Assembly: GCF_023161665.1 (NCBI RefSeq)
Contig: NZ_JALNTW010000021.1
Coordinates: forward strand, 1-64,000
Origin: Shewanella sp. 1CM18E
GTDB taxonomy: Bacteria; Pseudomonadota; Gammaproteobacteria; Enterobacterales; Shewanellaceae
DNA: 64,000 bases
Direction: 5' to 3'
Part shown: positions 8,142 through 16,541 of the stretch, in pieces
Position numbering within the stretch: the stretch's first letter is position 1
Layout of the letters: each line of letters starts with the position of its first letter
Made by a program: the position numbers and the translations under genes
The notes under the pieces: model-generated
Seen by the model: only the letters and a program-made list of their open reading frames with translations
Databases searched by the model: none
Told to the model about the DNA's origin: nothing

Positions 8142-9468
8142 GTTCAATATTTTGCTTTTGTAGCATATCTTCAAAAATGGCGTTGACGTTAATTTTAGCC
8201 TCTAACTTTGATGCCAATAAGTACATACCTGCTAGTTTACGATGGATAAAAATCGCATCTGCAGGTGGTGTATGCCATTTGTCTGCGTTTGAACTTATCG
8301 ACATTCCAGCGGCTTTAATTCTCTGAGCTAAGTTACTAGTGCCAAAGTCATAGGCTTTTTCTGCGCGCAGAGGTTCGCAAGCTTCATAAAAAATATCCAA
8401 TATTAGCGATTTTTGAGCATCGTCAATGGAGTCTCTAAAAAAGCCAATTTTTTGCGCTGCATCAGCCATTGCCGTGCGGTCATTATTTTTAGCGGCGCAC
8501 ATTAATGCTTTATATTGCTCAGACAAATGCTGCGGAATTTTTCGGGTCGCACCAAAATCAAGTAACACGATTTTTTGTTGATCAGCTTGATATTGAAAGT
8601 TGGCAAAATTAGGGTCGGTTTGCATTAAGCCAAACTCGAATAGTTCTCTGAAAAATAGCGTGAGCAGTTGACTGGCTACTGTATCGCGTATCGCTTGAGT
8701 TTCATGGGCGACAGACTCGATACTGGTGGCATCTATATAATCCATCACCAAAATATCGGTTGTGCATAATGTGGCGATTGGGGTTGGGATAACAAAACTG
8801 GGATCATCTGCAAGTAGTGTGCGGTAGCTATTGAGCATCTCAAGTTCAATTTGATAATCGGCTTCGCTATGCAGTTGTTTTTTTGCTTCATTTAGTAAGT
8901 TATCAAACTGCACATTTTGCGGAATTAACTTAGACAGGCGCAATAAAGAGGCGACATTATCAATATCGCTATCTATGCTGTTGCGGATCCCCGGGTATTG
9001 AATCTTTACCGCGAGTTTGCTGCCATTTGCCAGTGTTGCTTGATGCACTTGCCCAATGGATGCCGCAGCAAAAGGGCGCAGCTCAAAATGGGCGAACGGA
9101 CTTAACCAATCGGCTCCCCAGTTTTGCTTCAAAATATCGATAAGCTGCTTATGAGGCATCATTTTTGCCTCTGAGCGTAGCTTAGCTAATAGCTCACTTA
9201 ACTCCTTTGGCATTAACTCGCCAGAGTCCATCGACAACATTTGGCCGACTTTCATCGCTGCGCCGCGCATTTGAGAAAGTTTGTCAGCAACATGAGTTAT
9301 ATTCTGAGGGGTTAATACTAAGTCTTGCAGCTTGGGAGCTTGGCCTTGGCTGAGTTTTTTCGCGCCCTCAAACAATACATTTCCGGCAACGCGAGAGGCC
9401 AAACCGCCTAAAGAGGATAATCGCGATAGGCGGCTTGCTGGTACTTTTGCAGTTTGGGAGCTTTTCAT
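8128..9468 (-). CDS. AarF/ABC1/UbiB family protein kinase-like protein
   Basis: The 446-residue protein has the ABC1 hallmark KxGQ motif (AAMKVGQMLSMD, about residue 70) that replaces the usual glycine-rich access to ATP. It also has an Ala-rich loop (FAAASIGQVHQATL), the nucleotide-binding Lys (LAVKIQYPGI), DFNxxNF-like residues (QTDPNFANFQY) and the metal-binding DFG-type VLLDFGATRKI. UbiB/COQ8 proteins support ubiquinone synthesis. This one lacks the C-terminal membrane helices of UbiB and more resembles the soluble ABC1 paralogues. The GAGG ribosome site before the start supports MKSSQTAKVP. Neighbours give no pathway hint. Confidence 0.88.
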   Translation of the reverse strand: MKSSQTAKVPASRLSRLSSLGGLASRVAGNVLFEGAKKLSQGQAPKLQDLVLTPQNITHVADKLSQMRGAAMKVGQMLSMDSGELMPKELSELLAKLRSEAKMMPHKQLIDILKQNWGADWLSPFAHFELRPFAAASIGQVHQATLANGSKLAVKIQYPGIRNSIDSDIDNVASLLRLSKLIPQNVQFDNLLNEAKKQLHSEADYQIELEMLNSYRTLLADDPSFVIPTPIATLCTTDILVMDYIDATSIESVAHETQAIRDTVASQLLTLFFRELFEFGLMQTDPNFANFQYQADQQKIVLLDFGATRKIPQHLSEQYKALMCAAKNNDRTAMADAAQKIGFFRDSIDDAQKSLILDIFYEACEPLRAEKAYDFGTSNLAQRIKAAGMSISSNADKWHTPPADAIFIHRKLAGMYLLASKLEAKINVNAIFEDMLQKQNIEQAAV

Positions 9469-9693
9469 TTTATAACCTCATATGAAACCAAGTTACTGAC
9501 TATGTTTTATTTAATGTCAGTTATCAATACGCCACAAAATCAATAAAGATCAAGCAAAGCTATTATAAGAGCGCTTACAAAATCGTTAGTTAAATAAGGT
9601 TTGTTTTGGGTTATAGATTAATTGGTTCTTGGTGTGGTGCTGTTTATCCTATAGTATTGCCGGCTGTTTTTAGATACGGATAAGGTCTGAGTT

Positions 9694-11091
9694 TTGCACA
9701 CTATTGAGCAGTTAATGTCGGGACAATTACAGGGCTGTAAGCGCCTACAAATTGCGGCAGGTTTAACCGAGTTTCCTCAAGCTATTTTTAACTTGGCTGA
9801 TAGCCTAGAAGTTCTCGATTTATCTGACAATAACCTAAGTGAACTGCCTGACAATTTAGAGCAACTCACTCATCTAAAAATTCTATTTTTAACCAATAAT
9901 AACTTTGATTCTGTGCCATTGGTGCTTGCTCGTTGTCCAAAGCTTGAAATGATTAGCTTTAAATCTAATAAGCTAACATCTGTGCCTGAGCTGTCACTAC
10001 CGGAGCAAACGCGTTGGCTTATTTTGACTGACAATCAAATTGAGTCTTTACCTGAAGACATGGGGCGCTTGTATCGACTAGAAAAGTTAGCTCTTGCAGG
10101 CAACAAGTTAACTTCTTTGCCTGATAGCATGGCAAATTGTACCGCATTAGGCTTAGCTCGCCTGTCTGCTAATGCGATGACTAGTCTGCCTAATTGGTTG
10201 TTTCAATTGCCAAAGCTTAGCTGGCTTGCCATTGATGGCAATCCTATTGCTAATGCCGACTCGCCTGGGATTAAAGCGATTACCGAAGAGGCCACCGTTG
10301 CAAGTGTTAGCTCTGAAGCCATTGAGCTACAACAAGTGATTGGTCAAGGGGCATCAGGTGTGATTTATCGTGCTCAATGGCGGACTCAACCAACTGAATT
10401 AGCTGGGACAAGTATTGATATCGCCGTTAAAGTTTTTAAAGGGGAGGTGACCAGCGATGGTTTCCCTGAAAACGAGTTAGCAAATTGCTTACAGGCTGGG
10501 CAACACCCAAATCTGATTAAGGTTATAGCGCAAATTAATGAAGCTGATAAAGCGGCATTGGTGATGGAGCTCATACCGAATCAATATCAAAATTTAGGTT
10601 TACCGCCATCACTAGAAACTTGTACCAGAGATACCTTTTCAGCCGAAACTCAATTTGAACTGCTGACTATTTTAAAAATGGTTGCGCAGCTGGCATCAGG
10701 CCTTAAGCATTTACACCAAAACCAAGTCAGCCATGGTGATATTTACGCGCATAACACTATGTATAACGCTAATGCAGAGATTTTGTTTGGAGACTTTGGC
10801 GCAGCAACTAATTTGAGTTTATTGCCACCATTACAAAGAGAAGCAATGGAAAGCATTGAAGTGAGTGCGTTAGGTTGCTTTATTGATGATCTTATTCAAA
10901 ACTGCTTAGTGCCGAGTGAAAAAGCGCAGTACTTGGCTGATGAACAAGCAGCAGTATTCGTTAAATTAAATGCGTTAACAGCCGATTGTATGCAGCCTAA
11001 TGTGGCATTGCGTCCGCGCTTTGAAGAAATAGAGCAGTTAATACAGCAATATATTTGCCAGTTAACGACTGAAACAAAATGCACCATTTAG
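9694..11091 (+). CDS. Leucine-rich-repeat / protein kinase fusion protein
   Basis: The 465-residue protein has about seven leucine-rich repeats of the LxxLxxLxLxxNxLxxLP type (residues 20-185, for example LEVLDLSDNNLSELPDNLEQ). A Ser/Thr-kinase-like domain follows. The kinase shows a glycine loop (GQGASGVIYRAQW, 217-229), the ATP lysine K246 (IAVKVF), a catalytic loop HGD at 347-349 with Asn354 (in place of canonical HRD), and DFG at 367-369. A TTG start at 9694 is favoured by a nearby AAGG; ATG 9715 is the alternative. No signal peptide or membrane segment is seen. Substrates are unknown. Confidence 0.9.
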   Translation: MHTIEQLMSGQLQGCKRLQIAAGLTEFPQAIFNLADSLEVLDLSDNNLSELPDNLEQLTHLKILFLTNNNFDSVPLVLARCPKLEMISFKSNKLTSVPELSLPEQTRWLILTDNQIESLPEDMGRLYRLEKLALAGNKLTSLPDSMANCTALGLARLSANAMTSLPNWLFQLPKLSWLAIDGNPIANADSPGIKAITEEATVASVSSEAIELQQVIGQGASGVIYRAQWRTQPTELAGTSIDIAVKVFKGEVTSDGFPENELANCLQAGQHPNLIKVIAQINEADKAALVMELIPNQYQNLGLPPSLETCTRDTFSAETQFELLTILKMVAQLASGLKHLHQNQVSHGDIYAHNTMYNANAEILFGDFGAATNLSLLPPLQREAMESIEVSALGCFIDDLIQNCLVPSEKAQYLADEQAAVFVKLNALTADCMQPNVALRPRFEEIEQLIQQYICQLTTETKCTI

Positions 11092-11109
11092 TTGGTTTCC
11101 AAGCTTGAT

Positions 11110-11146
11110 AAAAATGCCGCTAACGAAAATGTAGCGGCATTTTTTT
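11110..11146. terminator. Bidirectional rho-independent terminator
   Basis: AAAATGCCGCT pairs with AGCGGCATTTT across about 11 nt, with A- and T-runs on either side. It lies between the convergent LRR-kinase gene and DUF3300 gene and can serve both. Confidence 0.85.
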
Positions 11147-11160
11147 ATGGGTAAAATATA

Positions 11161-12351
11161 TCAATCTTTTCTCATTTTTGGCTGATTGTGGCTGCGCGTT
11201 GTAGGCCTTGCTCTGTGAGTCTGTTTTTGAGTGCTTTTATGTTTTTGTCTATTTGTTGCTCTATGCTCCTGCCTAGGCGTTTTATGCCGCTGAACTTTAT
11301 GTGGCTTGTTTACTCGCGACATATTGCTTTGCTGGTTAAATTGCGTGTTGTGTGATTGTTTATATGACTTTTGGTTTAGCCTAGTATTTGCGTGCAGCTT
11401 GCTACGTAACTGCTGCTGACGTTTATGCTGCACTTTATCGGGCGTATTGGGATTTATTGCCTTGTTTGATACGCGAATAGGATGATGGCTTTTATATTTA
11501 TGTCTTAAAGCGCCATTGCTGTAAGCCACACCGCGTCTGTGATGTGGCTTATGTGCCCAGCGTTTTGAACCTTGACTAGTGACAATACGGCCGCGGTGAC
11601 GGTATTTATGCGAGTTATGGTGATGCACTACAACCACATGGCGCTTATGCCAATGGAATGCGCTAAAGTAATAGTTAAAGCTAATGTGCACGCCTGCGCG
11701 CCAATAAAAATGGCCATAACTGGGTCTAACGTAACCTGGATAAACCGCCCAATACACCGGAGGATATCGGTACCAGCGCCAGTAGCCATAAACGGTTCTT
11801 GGGTCATAGTAGGGTACATATACAATTTCTTTGCGTACCGGCTCAATAATGATCTGATTACTCACCCGAGTGACTTGCATGTTCTCCATTTGCTCAAGAC
11901 TATTGGCATTATCAGCCTCCAGCCTCAGTATTTGAATACTGGAGAGCACCTGAGCTTCATCTTGTAAAAAAGCGTCACCCAATGACTGGGTCCAATCAAG
12001 ATCCTCACTGAGCTTTTGCAATACATTGGGAAAAGCAATCAGCGCCACCACACTTGGGTCCCAATCTTTATCCTGGGCGTTATCGATTTGTTTTTGGGTC
12101 GATAAGTGTTGTTTTGATTGTTGCCAACGATGTGCCTGAACCACTTCAAGTGGGTAGGTTGCGGCAATCAAAATATGGGTCAGTAAACTATCGGGATAAA
12201 GGGCGATAGGTGCCAGCATTTGTGCAAGTTGCCCCTCACTATATTGAGTTTGCTCAAACTGGTTTTGTTCGGCGTTGACTGCGGTCACTGGCATTATCAA
12301 AGGCATAGCGATAACAAGTGACAGGCAACACCATTTTTTGAGTCTGTTCAT
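11161..12351 (-). CDS. Secreted DUF3300 family protein with a basic His/Lys/Gln-rich tail
   Basis: The 396-residue protein has a signal peptide (MNRLKKWCCLSLVIAMPLIM..., cleavage near VNA-EQ). A DUF3300 domain spans about residues 35-220, with the diagnostic LAPIALYPDSLLTHILIAAT and YPLEVVQAHRW segments and the tyrosine-rich PVYWAVYPGYVRPSYGHFYW end. The last 170 residues are low-complexity and rich in His, Lys, Arg and Gln, suggesting nucleic acid, metal or polyanion binding after export; this is inference. An AGGAG ribosome site precedes the start. It is about 100 bp downstream of the histidine kinase and on the same strand. Confidence 0.87.
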   Translation of the reverse strand: MNRLKKWCCLSLVIAMPLIMPVTAVNAEQNQFEQTQYSEGQLAQMLAPIALYPDSLLTHILIAATYPLEVVQAHRWQQSKQHLSTQKQIDNAQDKDWDPSVVALIAFPNVLQKLSEDLDWTQSLGDAFLQDEAQVLSSIQILRLEADNANSLEQMENMQVTRVSNQIIIEPVRKEIVYVPYYDPRTVYGYWRWYRYPPVYWAVYPGYVRPSYGHFYWRAGVHISFNYYFSAFHWHKRHVVVVHHHNSHKYRHRGRIVTSQGSKRWAHKPHHRRGVAYSNGALRHKYKSHHPIRVSNKAINPNTPDKVQHKRQQQLRSKLHANTRLNQKSYKQSHNTQFNQQSNMSRVNKPHKVQRHKTPRQEHRATNRQKHKSTQKQTHRARPTTRSHNQPKMRKD

Positions 12352-12454
12352 GTGAACTCCTGACCTTTTTATACGTTAGCAGCAGTATAAAAAAGCCAAG
12401 ATGAACAGAAGCTGAAAGTGAAAATGCGGTTTTAGGTAATCTAAAATGAATTAG

Positions 12455-13936
12455 CTAGTGTTTAAAGCTAAGCTGAAACTTAGCTCCGCCGAGTTGTTGA
12501 GAACGGCCAATCTGTAATTCGCCTTGGTAACTATCAACTAGATCGCGAACAATTGCTAAACCAATACCGTGCCCTTGATTATATGTATCAGCTCGGAATC
12601 CTCGCTCTAAGATTTGCGAGTGCAACTCTGTATTTATTCCTGCGCCATCATCTTCAATATCTATTAGCAAATGAGTACTCGTTGACTTAACTCTTAATAC
12701 CACTTGGCTAGATGCTGCTTTGCAGGCGTTATCGAGTAGATTGCCGAGCATTTCAGTTAAATCACTGCCATCGCCTTTAAACACGGCGCTTCTGTCGATA
12801 TCTTCAGTGATATTAATTGCCGGTGAACAATATATTTTAGGTAAATTGCGTACTAATTTATCTGAGACTTCAACTACCTCAATGCCTAAATGCCAGGCAG
12901 AGCCAGCGGCTGATTGTGCGCGTTTTAGCTGGTGGCCAATAATACGATTAATATGGCTAACCTGTTCAATTGATTGTTGGTTTAAGTCTTTTTGGCTTTG
13001 TATTACCGCCAGCGGCGTTTTTAGGCTGTGGGCTAAATCTGCTAGGGCATTACGGTAACGCTTGCGCTGATTTTGCTCTGTGTTGAGTAGGGTATTAAGT
13101 TGTTTTGCTACAGCATTTAGCTCAGTTGGGTAACTGCCTTTTACTTGATCTGCTTTACCGCTTTCAATGGCGGCCAACTCATTTTGTAATCGTGTTAGCG
13201 GTTTGAGTGTCCACCATAGCCACAATATTTGAATGGTGAGCAAAGCTAGCATTAACAGTAATAACCAGCGCCATAACTGTTGATTAAACTCGTTAACCTG
13301 CTGCAAATAGTCGCTCTGATCTTTAATGATATAAACAGTAATAGGAAAGCGCTGCATCTGCTCATTGCCTTGACTATCAATTTGCTGAGTCTCAAAACTT
13401 ACACTAAAGCCATAAACTAAGTGAGGCTCGTTGTTTAGCTCTATCTCACTAAACTCGCCTTGGCCTTTTGATGGTTGAGGAAACACGGGGCCGCTATGAA
13501 TAGCAGTGGTAATGGCAGATGTGAGATCGATACCAAGTAATGAGTTAGAGCGCCAAGCGACTTTTTGTGCGCTGTTTATTTCCGTAGCGTTTATTCTTGG
13601 GGCGTCAACTTGTGCTGAGTTATTTGCTAAGTCTTCAGTTGATTTTACAGGTACCGTAATTAGCGCATAGAGCCCTGATTGAATCACATTAAATTGATTT
13701 TCTACTAATACTTCGGGCATGAGCAGTTGTTGGTTATCGACCTCGGTCACCGCCAAAATGGAATAAACATAGGCTTTTAACTCTTTCACTGAAGCGCTTT
13801 TGACTTGCAGTTTAAAGGCATCATTTAGGGTTAACCCAACAATGGGCAATAACACTAAGATGAGCAGCATCGCACTGATTATAAGGCGCGCCTTTAATGA
13901 TTGCATAAGTTGAGGCAAACGCTTAAGTCGATGCAT
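12455..13936 (-). CDS. phoQ: PhoQ-like sensor histidine kinase
   Basis: The 493-residue membrane sensor has transmembrane helices at about residues 17-37 and 222-244, with a periplasmic sensor domain of about 185 residues between them, then a HAMP-like linker. The dimerisation helix carries His303 (LAHSLKTPLAVIQS), and the ATPase shows GNLLDNACKAA (N box), DDGAGI (G1) and GHGIGLAIVRD (G2). It lies 3 nt from the response regulator, so the two are co-translated. The HSLKTP box and regulator type resemble PhoQ, whose E. coli member senses Mg2+ and cationic peptides. The sensor domain is divergent, so the signal is uncertain. Confidence 0.85.
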   Translation of the reverse strand: MHRLKRLPQLMQSLKARLIISAMLLILVLLPIVGLTLNDAFKLQVKSASVKELKAYVYSILAVTEVDNQQLLMPEVLVENQFNVIQSGLYALITVPVKSTEDLANNSAQVDAPRINATEINSAQKVAWRSNSLLGIDLTSAITTAIHSGPVFPQPSKGQGEFSEIELNNEPHLVYGFSVSFETQQIDSQGNEQMQRFPITVYIIKDQSDYLQQVNEFNQQLWRWLLLLMLALLTIQILWLWWTLKPLTRLQNELAAIESGKADQVKGSYPTELNAVAKQLNTLLNTEQNQRKRYRNALADLAHSLKTPLAVIQSQKDLNQQSIEQVSHINRIIGHQLKRAQSAAGSAWHLGIEVVEVSDKLVRNLPKIYCSPAINITEDIDRSAVFKGDGSDLTEMLGNLLDNACKAASSQVVLRVKSTSTHLLIDIEDDGAGINTELHSQILERGFRADTYNQGHGIGLAIVRDLVDSYQGELQIGRSQQLGGAKFQLSFKH

Positions 13937-13939
13937 TGG

Positions 13940-14626
13940 TTAACTATTCAGATTGCTAAGAGAGACAAGGCGATAGCCTTGGCCACGAAGGGTTTCAATC
14001 AGGCCGAGTTGATTATCTGGGTCGAGTTTTTTACGTAAACGACGAATAAACACCTCAATCACGTTTGAATCTAAATCAAAATCTTGATCGTAAATATGCT
14101 CTGTTAGTACGGTTTTTGATTTCACCTCGCCAATATGCAGCATTAAATATTCAAACAGTTTGTACTCAGAACCACTCAAATTTATGGTCTCGCCAGATTT
14201 AGTGATCTCCAAGCTGCTGGTGTTGAGGCTAAAGGGGCCATTGGTGATAATCGGGCTGGCTTTACCCGCAGATCGGCGAATGAGTGCTTTTAAGCGTGCA
14301 ACTAATTCTTCTGGGTGAAATGGCTTGGTCAGGTAGTCATCAGCACCCGCATCTAAGCCTTCAACCTTGTCTTGCCAGCTATCACGGGCGGTTAAAATAA
14401 GAATAGGATAATCAATCTCAAGCGCTCTTAACTGGGTAATAAGCGCGATACCATCAAGCTTAGGCAGACCAACATCAATAATGGCGGCATCGTAGTTATA
14501 CTCGCGGCCTTGAAACAGACCTATCTCGCCATCATCGGCGCTATCGACGGTGTAATTAGCATCAATAAGGTGCTGTTTTAAATTTGCTTGCAGCTCTAAA
14601 TCATCTTCAACTAATAACAATCTCAT
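13940..14626 (-). CDS. phoP: PhoP-like OmpR-family response regulator
   Basis: The 228-residue protein has a receiver domain with the acidic pair EDD (residues 7-9), phospho-acceptor Asp51 (AAIIDVGLP), Thr/Lys switch residues (ILTARDSWQDKVEGLDAG, LTKPF) and a winged-helix DNA-binding domain (about 125-222, ending LRGQGYRLV). The LTARDSWQDKVE stretch and overall pattern resemble PhoP. It is the middle gene of a PepSY-regulator-kinase operon. Shewanella PhoP-type systems commonly have this gene order. DNA targets cannot be read, although repeated motifs occur upstream of the operon. Confidence 0.88.
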   Translation of the reverse strand: MRLLLVEDDLELQANLKQHLIDANYTVDSADDGEIGLFQGREYNYDAAIIDVGLPKLDGIALITQLRALEIDYPILILTARDSWQDKVEGLDAGADDYLTKPFHPEELVARLKALIRRSAGKASPIITNGPFSLNTSSLEITKSGETINLSGSEYKLFEYLMLHIGEVKSKTVLTEHIYDQDFDLDSNVIEVFIRRLRKKLDPDNQLGLIETLRGQGYRLVSLSNLNS

Positions 14627-14683
14627 GCTCTGGTCCCTTGTTGTACGGCGCGATAATAAAGCGTTGCAAGCAACAACCTATAG

Positions 14684-15004
14684 TTAGTTGCGAGAAACAC
14701 GACCTGTTTTGGCATCGACTTTGACATAAAACACCACACCGTCATTCGACAGCAGCTTTACGCTATAACCAGGGTTGCCATTTACTCGACTCGACTGCAC
14801 TTTTAGCACTTTGCCGCGATACTGACGCTTGGCCAACTGTACTGCTTGCTCTTTACTGCTGACCTTTAATTTTTGCTGCTGATGTTTGTTTGCATTCATT
14901 GCAACTGCTGACAGCGCTGTATAACCATGCACACTAGCCGCCATGACTGGGGAGGCTGTGCAAAGTGAAAGTGCGACCAATATAGTAAATAAAGCAGTTT
15001 TCAT
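14684..15004 (-). CDS. Periplasmic PepSY domain protein
   Basis: A protein of about 106 residues with a signal peptide (MKTALFTILVALSLCTASPVMA) and one PepSY-like module (EQAVQLAKRQYRGKVLKVQSS... ending VDAKTGRVSRN). PepSY domains are proposed to inhibit proteases or to sense conditions next to two-component kinases. It is the first gene of the operon, 57 bp upstream of the response regulator. ATG 15004 is preferred because it begins a clean signal peptide; an upstream TTG at 15016 adds only four residues and has no ribosome site. Confidence 0.85.
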   Translation of the reverse strand: MKTALFTILVALSLCTASPVMAASVHGYTALSAVAMNANKHQQQKLKVSSKEQAVQLAKRQYRGKVLKVQSSRVNGNPGYSVKLLSNDGVVFYVKVDAKTGRVSRN

Positions 15005-15065
15005 TAACGCTACCAAAGAGTTGAGATACAGCCAGTTTAAAAGATCCTATTCGATTAGTCATTAG

Positions 15066-15171
15066 CTTGGCTTATGCTAAAGCCAAGGCTTAGATATGAC
15101 TCAGGTATGCCAAGGTCTAGATAAGTATAAGGCGAGAGCTATCCTGTCTATGCCAAGTTAGGCCATAGATA
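15066..15171. promoter_or_regulatory. Cluster of GCCAAG...TAGATA repeats upstream of the PepSY-phoP-phoQ operon
   Basis: GCCAAG-containing units followed by TAGATA occur three times (15082-15096, 15109-15123, 15152-15171). Two of them read TATGCCAAG, and the first lies opposite an inverted AGCTTGGC. They sit 60-170 bp upstream of the operon's first start codon, a position fitting an autoregulatory operator. No match to a named consensus is claimed. Confidence 0.35.
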
Positions 15172-15410
15172 TACATAAGATTAGATGAACACGGGCTGAA
15201 TGTGGCAGATTGGACTGCTTGTAGCTGTAAGCTGCTTTGAGGAGAGCTTTCTGAATGATAAGGCTTTTGCCTATTTATAGTCTGTTACTGAACGTGCGAG
15301 CACTTCAGTGACGTGGTGAGTAGATGAATGATAAGTGTGGTTGTGAACTGGCAGTAGATATAGAAATCGTTGCAAGTATGTCCTATATCCAGCTCCTGTT
15401 TAATTTGTGA
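15172..15410. other. Gene-free stretch between the PepSY operon and the Lrp gene
   Basis: Together with the repeats at 15066-15171 this forms an intergenic space of about 400 bp. I see no reading frame with coding character, hairpin terminator or other repeat in this part. Confidence 0.5.
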
Positions 15411-15854
15411 TTATGCACGTTCATCCTTGGTTGACTCCATTACCACATGAGTTGTAATCATAGCTACGTGGGGGAGCATTCCAAGAGTGCTAGAGTGAAA
15501 TGCTTTATAGCTTTTTAAATCAGCAGTTTCTACTCGTAATAAGTACTCAAACCCTCCTGTCACGTTATGACACTCAACCACTTCACGTGATAGGGAAATG
15601 GCATCTTCGAAGCTTTTCTGTGCTTGGCTTGTATGTGTAGAAAGACCGACTGTAACGTATGCAACAAATCCGCGACCCAGAGCGTTGTTATCGAGCACGA
15701 CACGGTAGCCTTTAATGATGCTTTTACTTTCTAATTCTTGAACTCGACGTAAGCATGCTGATGCAGATAGGCCAATTTTTTGTGCTAGCTCTGCATTTGT
15801 GATCCTTCCGTTAATAGCTAATTCTTGCAAGATTCTTTCGTTAAATTTGTCCAT
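15411..15854 (-). CDS. Lrp/AsnC family transcriptional regulator
   Basis: The 147-residue protein has an N-terminal winged helix-turn-helix (NERILQELAINGRITNAELA, then QKIGLSASACLRRVQELE) and a C-terminal RAM/AsnC ligand-binding domain (GFVAYVTVGLS..., VVECHNVTGGFEYLLRVETAD). These are the standard two parts of a feast/famine regulator. The length is normal. It is divergent from a DUF2000 gene, and the shared 120-bp gap contains an inverted repeat, so it probably controls that gene and itself. The effector is likely an amino acid (family knowledge) but is not identifiable here. Confidence 0.93.
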   Translation of the reverse strand: MDKFNERILQELAINGRITNAELAQKIGLSASACLRRVQELESKSIIKGYRVVLDNNALGRGFVAYVTVGLSTHTSQAQKSFEDAISLSREVVECHNVTGGFEYLLRVETADLKSYKAFHSSTLGMLPHVAMITTHVVMESTKDERA

Positions 15855-15866
15855 TATCTATTTTTG

Positions 15867-15892
15867 TTGTGGAATGTTTATTTTTACCACAA
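15867..15892. promoter_or_regulatory. Candidate Lrp-type operator (inverted repeat)
   Basis: TTGTGG (15867-15872) and CCACAA (15887-15892) form an inverted repeat with a 14-nt AT-rich spacer, just before the start of the Lrp-family gene and facing the divergent DUF2000 gene. The position suits autoregulation plus control of the neighbour. Confidence 0.45.
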
Positions 15893-15976
15893 TAAATGCA
15901 AGCACATTTCGTGTAAAGCTATCTATAGTAGATCCAACAATTACATGAGCTATGTTTTAGCAGATAAGGTCAATTA

Positions 15977-16408
15977 ATGAATAATCTACCAGATGAAACG
16001 AAAAAACGATTTGTGGCGGTCCTAAATAAAAAAATGGATATTGGACGGACTGTTAATGTTCTTGGTCATATGAGTGTTGGGTTGTCGAATCTACTGGCAT
16101 CTGATGATGCAGTCTATGTTGACTATACAGATCGCGATAGCAATCTTTACAGTGGTGTATCTCATTACCCATTTATCGTCTTGAAAGCAGATAACTCAAA
16201 TAAAATTAGGAAGGTGAGAGAAGAGGCCCTGACCCGAGGAATAAAATTCACCGTTTTTGTCGATACAATGATCGAAGGTGGGTCAATTGTGCAGCAATCC
16301 AGGACCAAGGAAACGCCAGAATTAGAGCTGAATTACCTTGGAATTTGCTTATTCGGAGAAACAGAAGTTATTCGAGAAATAACAAAGAAATTTAGTTTGT
16401 ACGGTTAG
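15977..16408 (+). CDS. DUF2000 family protein
   Basis: The 143-residue soluble protein matches the DUF2000 pattern: RFVAVLNKKMDIGRTVNVLGHMSVGL at the N-terminus, a central SHYPFIVLKAD strand with KIRKVREEALTRGI, and FTVFVDTMIEGG. The family has a peptidyl-tRNA-hydrolase-like fold and no established function. It is divergent from an Lrp-type regulator with a shared operator-like palindrome, so it probably belongs to an amino-acid-responsive unit. The start MNNLPDETKKRF is well placed. Confidence 0.82.
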   Translation: MNNLPDETKKRFVAVLNKKMDIGRTVNVLGHMSVGLSNLLASDDAVYVDYTDRDSNLYSGVSHYPFIVLKADNSNKIRKVREEALTRGIKFTVFVDTMIEGGSIVQQSRTKETPELELNYLGICLFGETEVIREITKKFSLYG

Positions 16409-16541
16409 GTAAGCTAATACTGGGTCGCTCTAGTAGAGCCATGGACGGCGCTTTTGAAGCGCATCCGCTTTTTTACGTTCAGCTTCTGTTCACACTCAGT
16501 GGACTCTAATAGCCTCATTAAGCAAGTATTTCGAGGTGAAG

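Noticed and set aside
11572..11967. 131-codon plus-strand frame opposite the DUF3300 gene
   Set aside because: Shadow of a coding region with codon bias from the minus strand. No domain or ribosome site.
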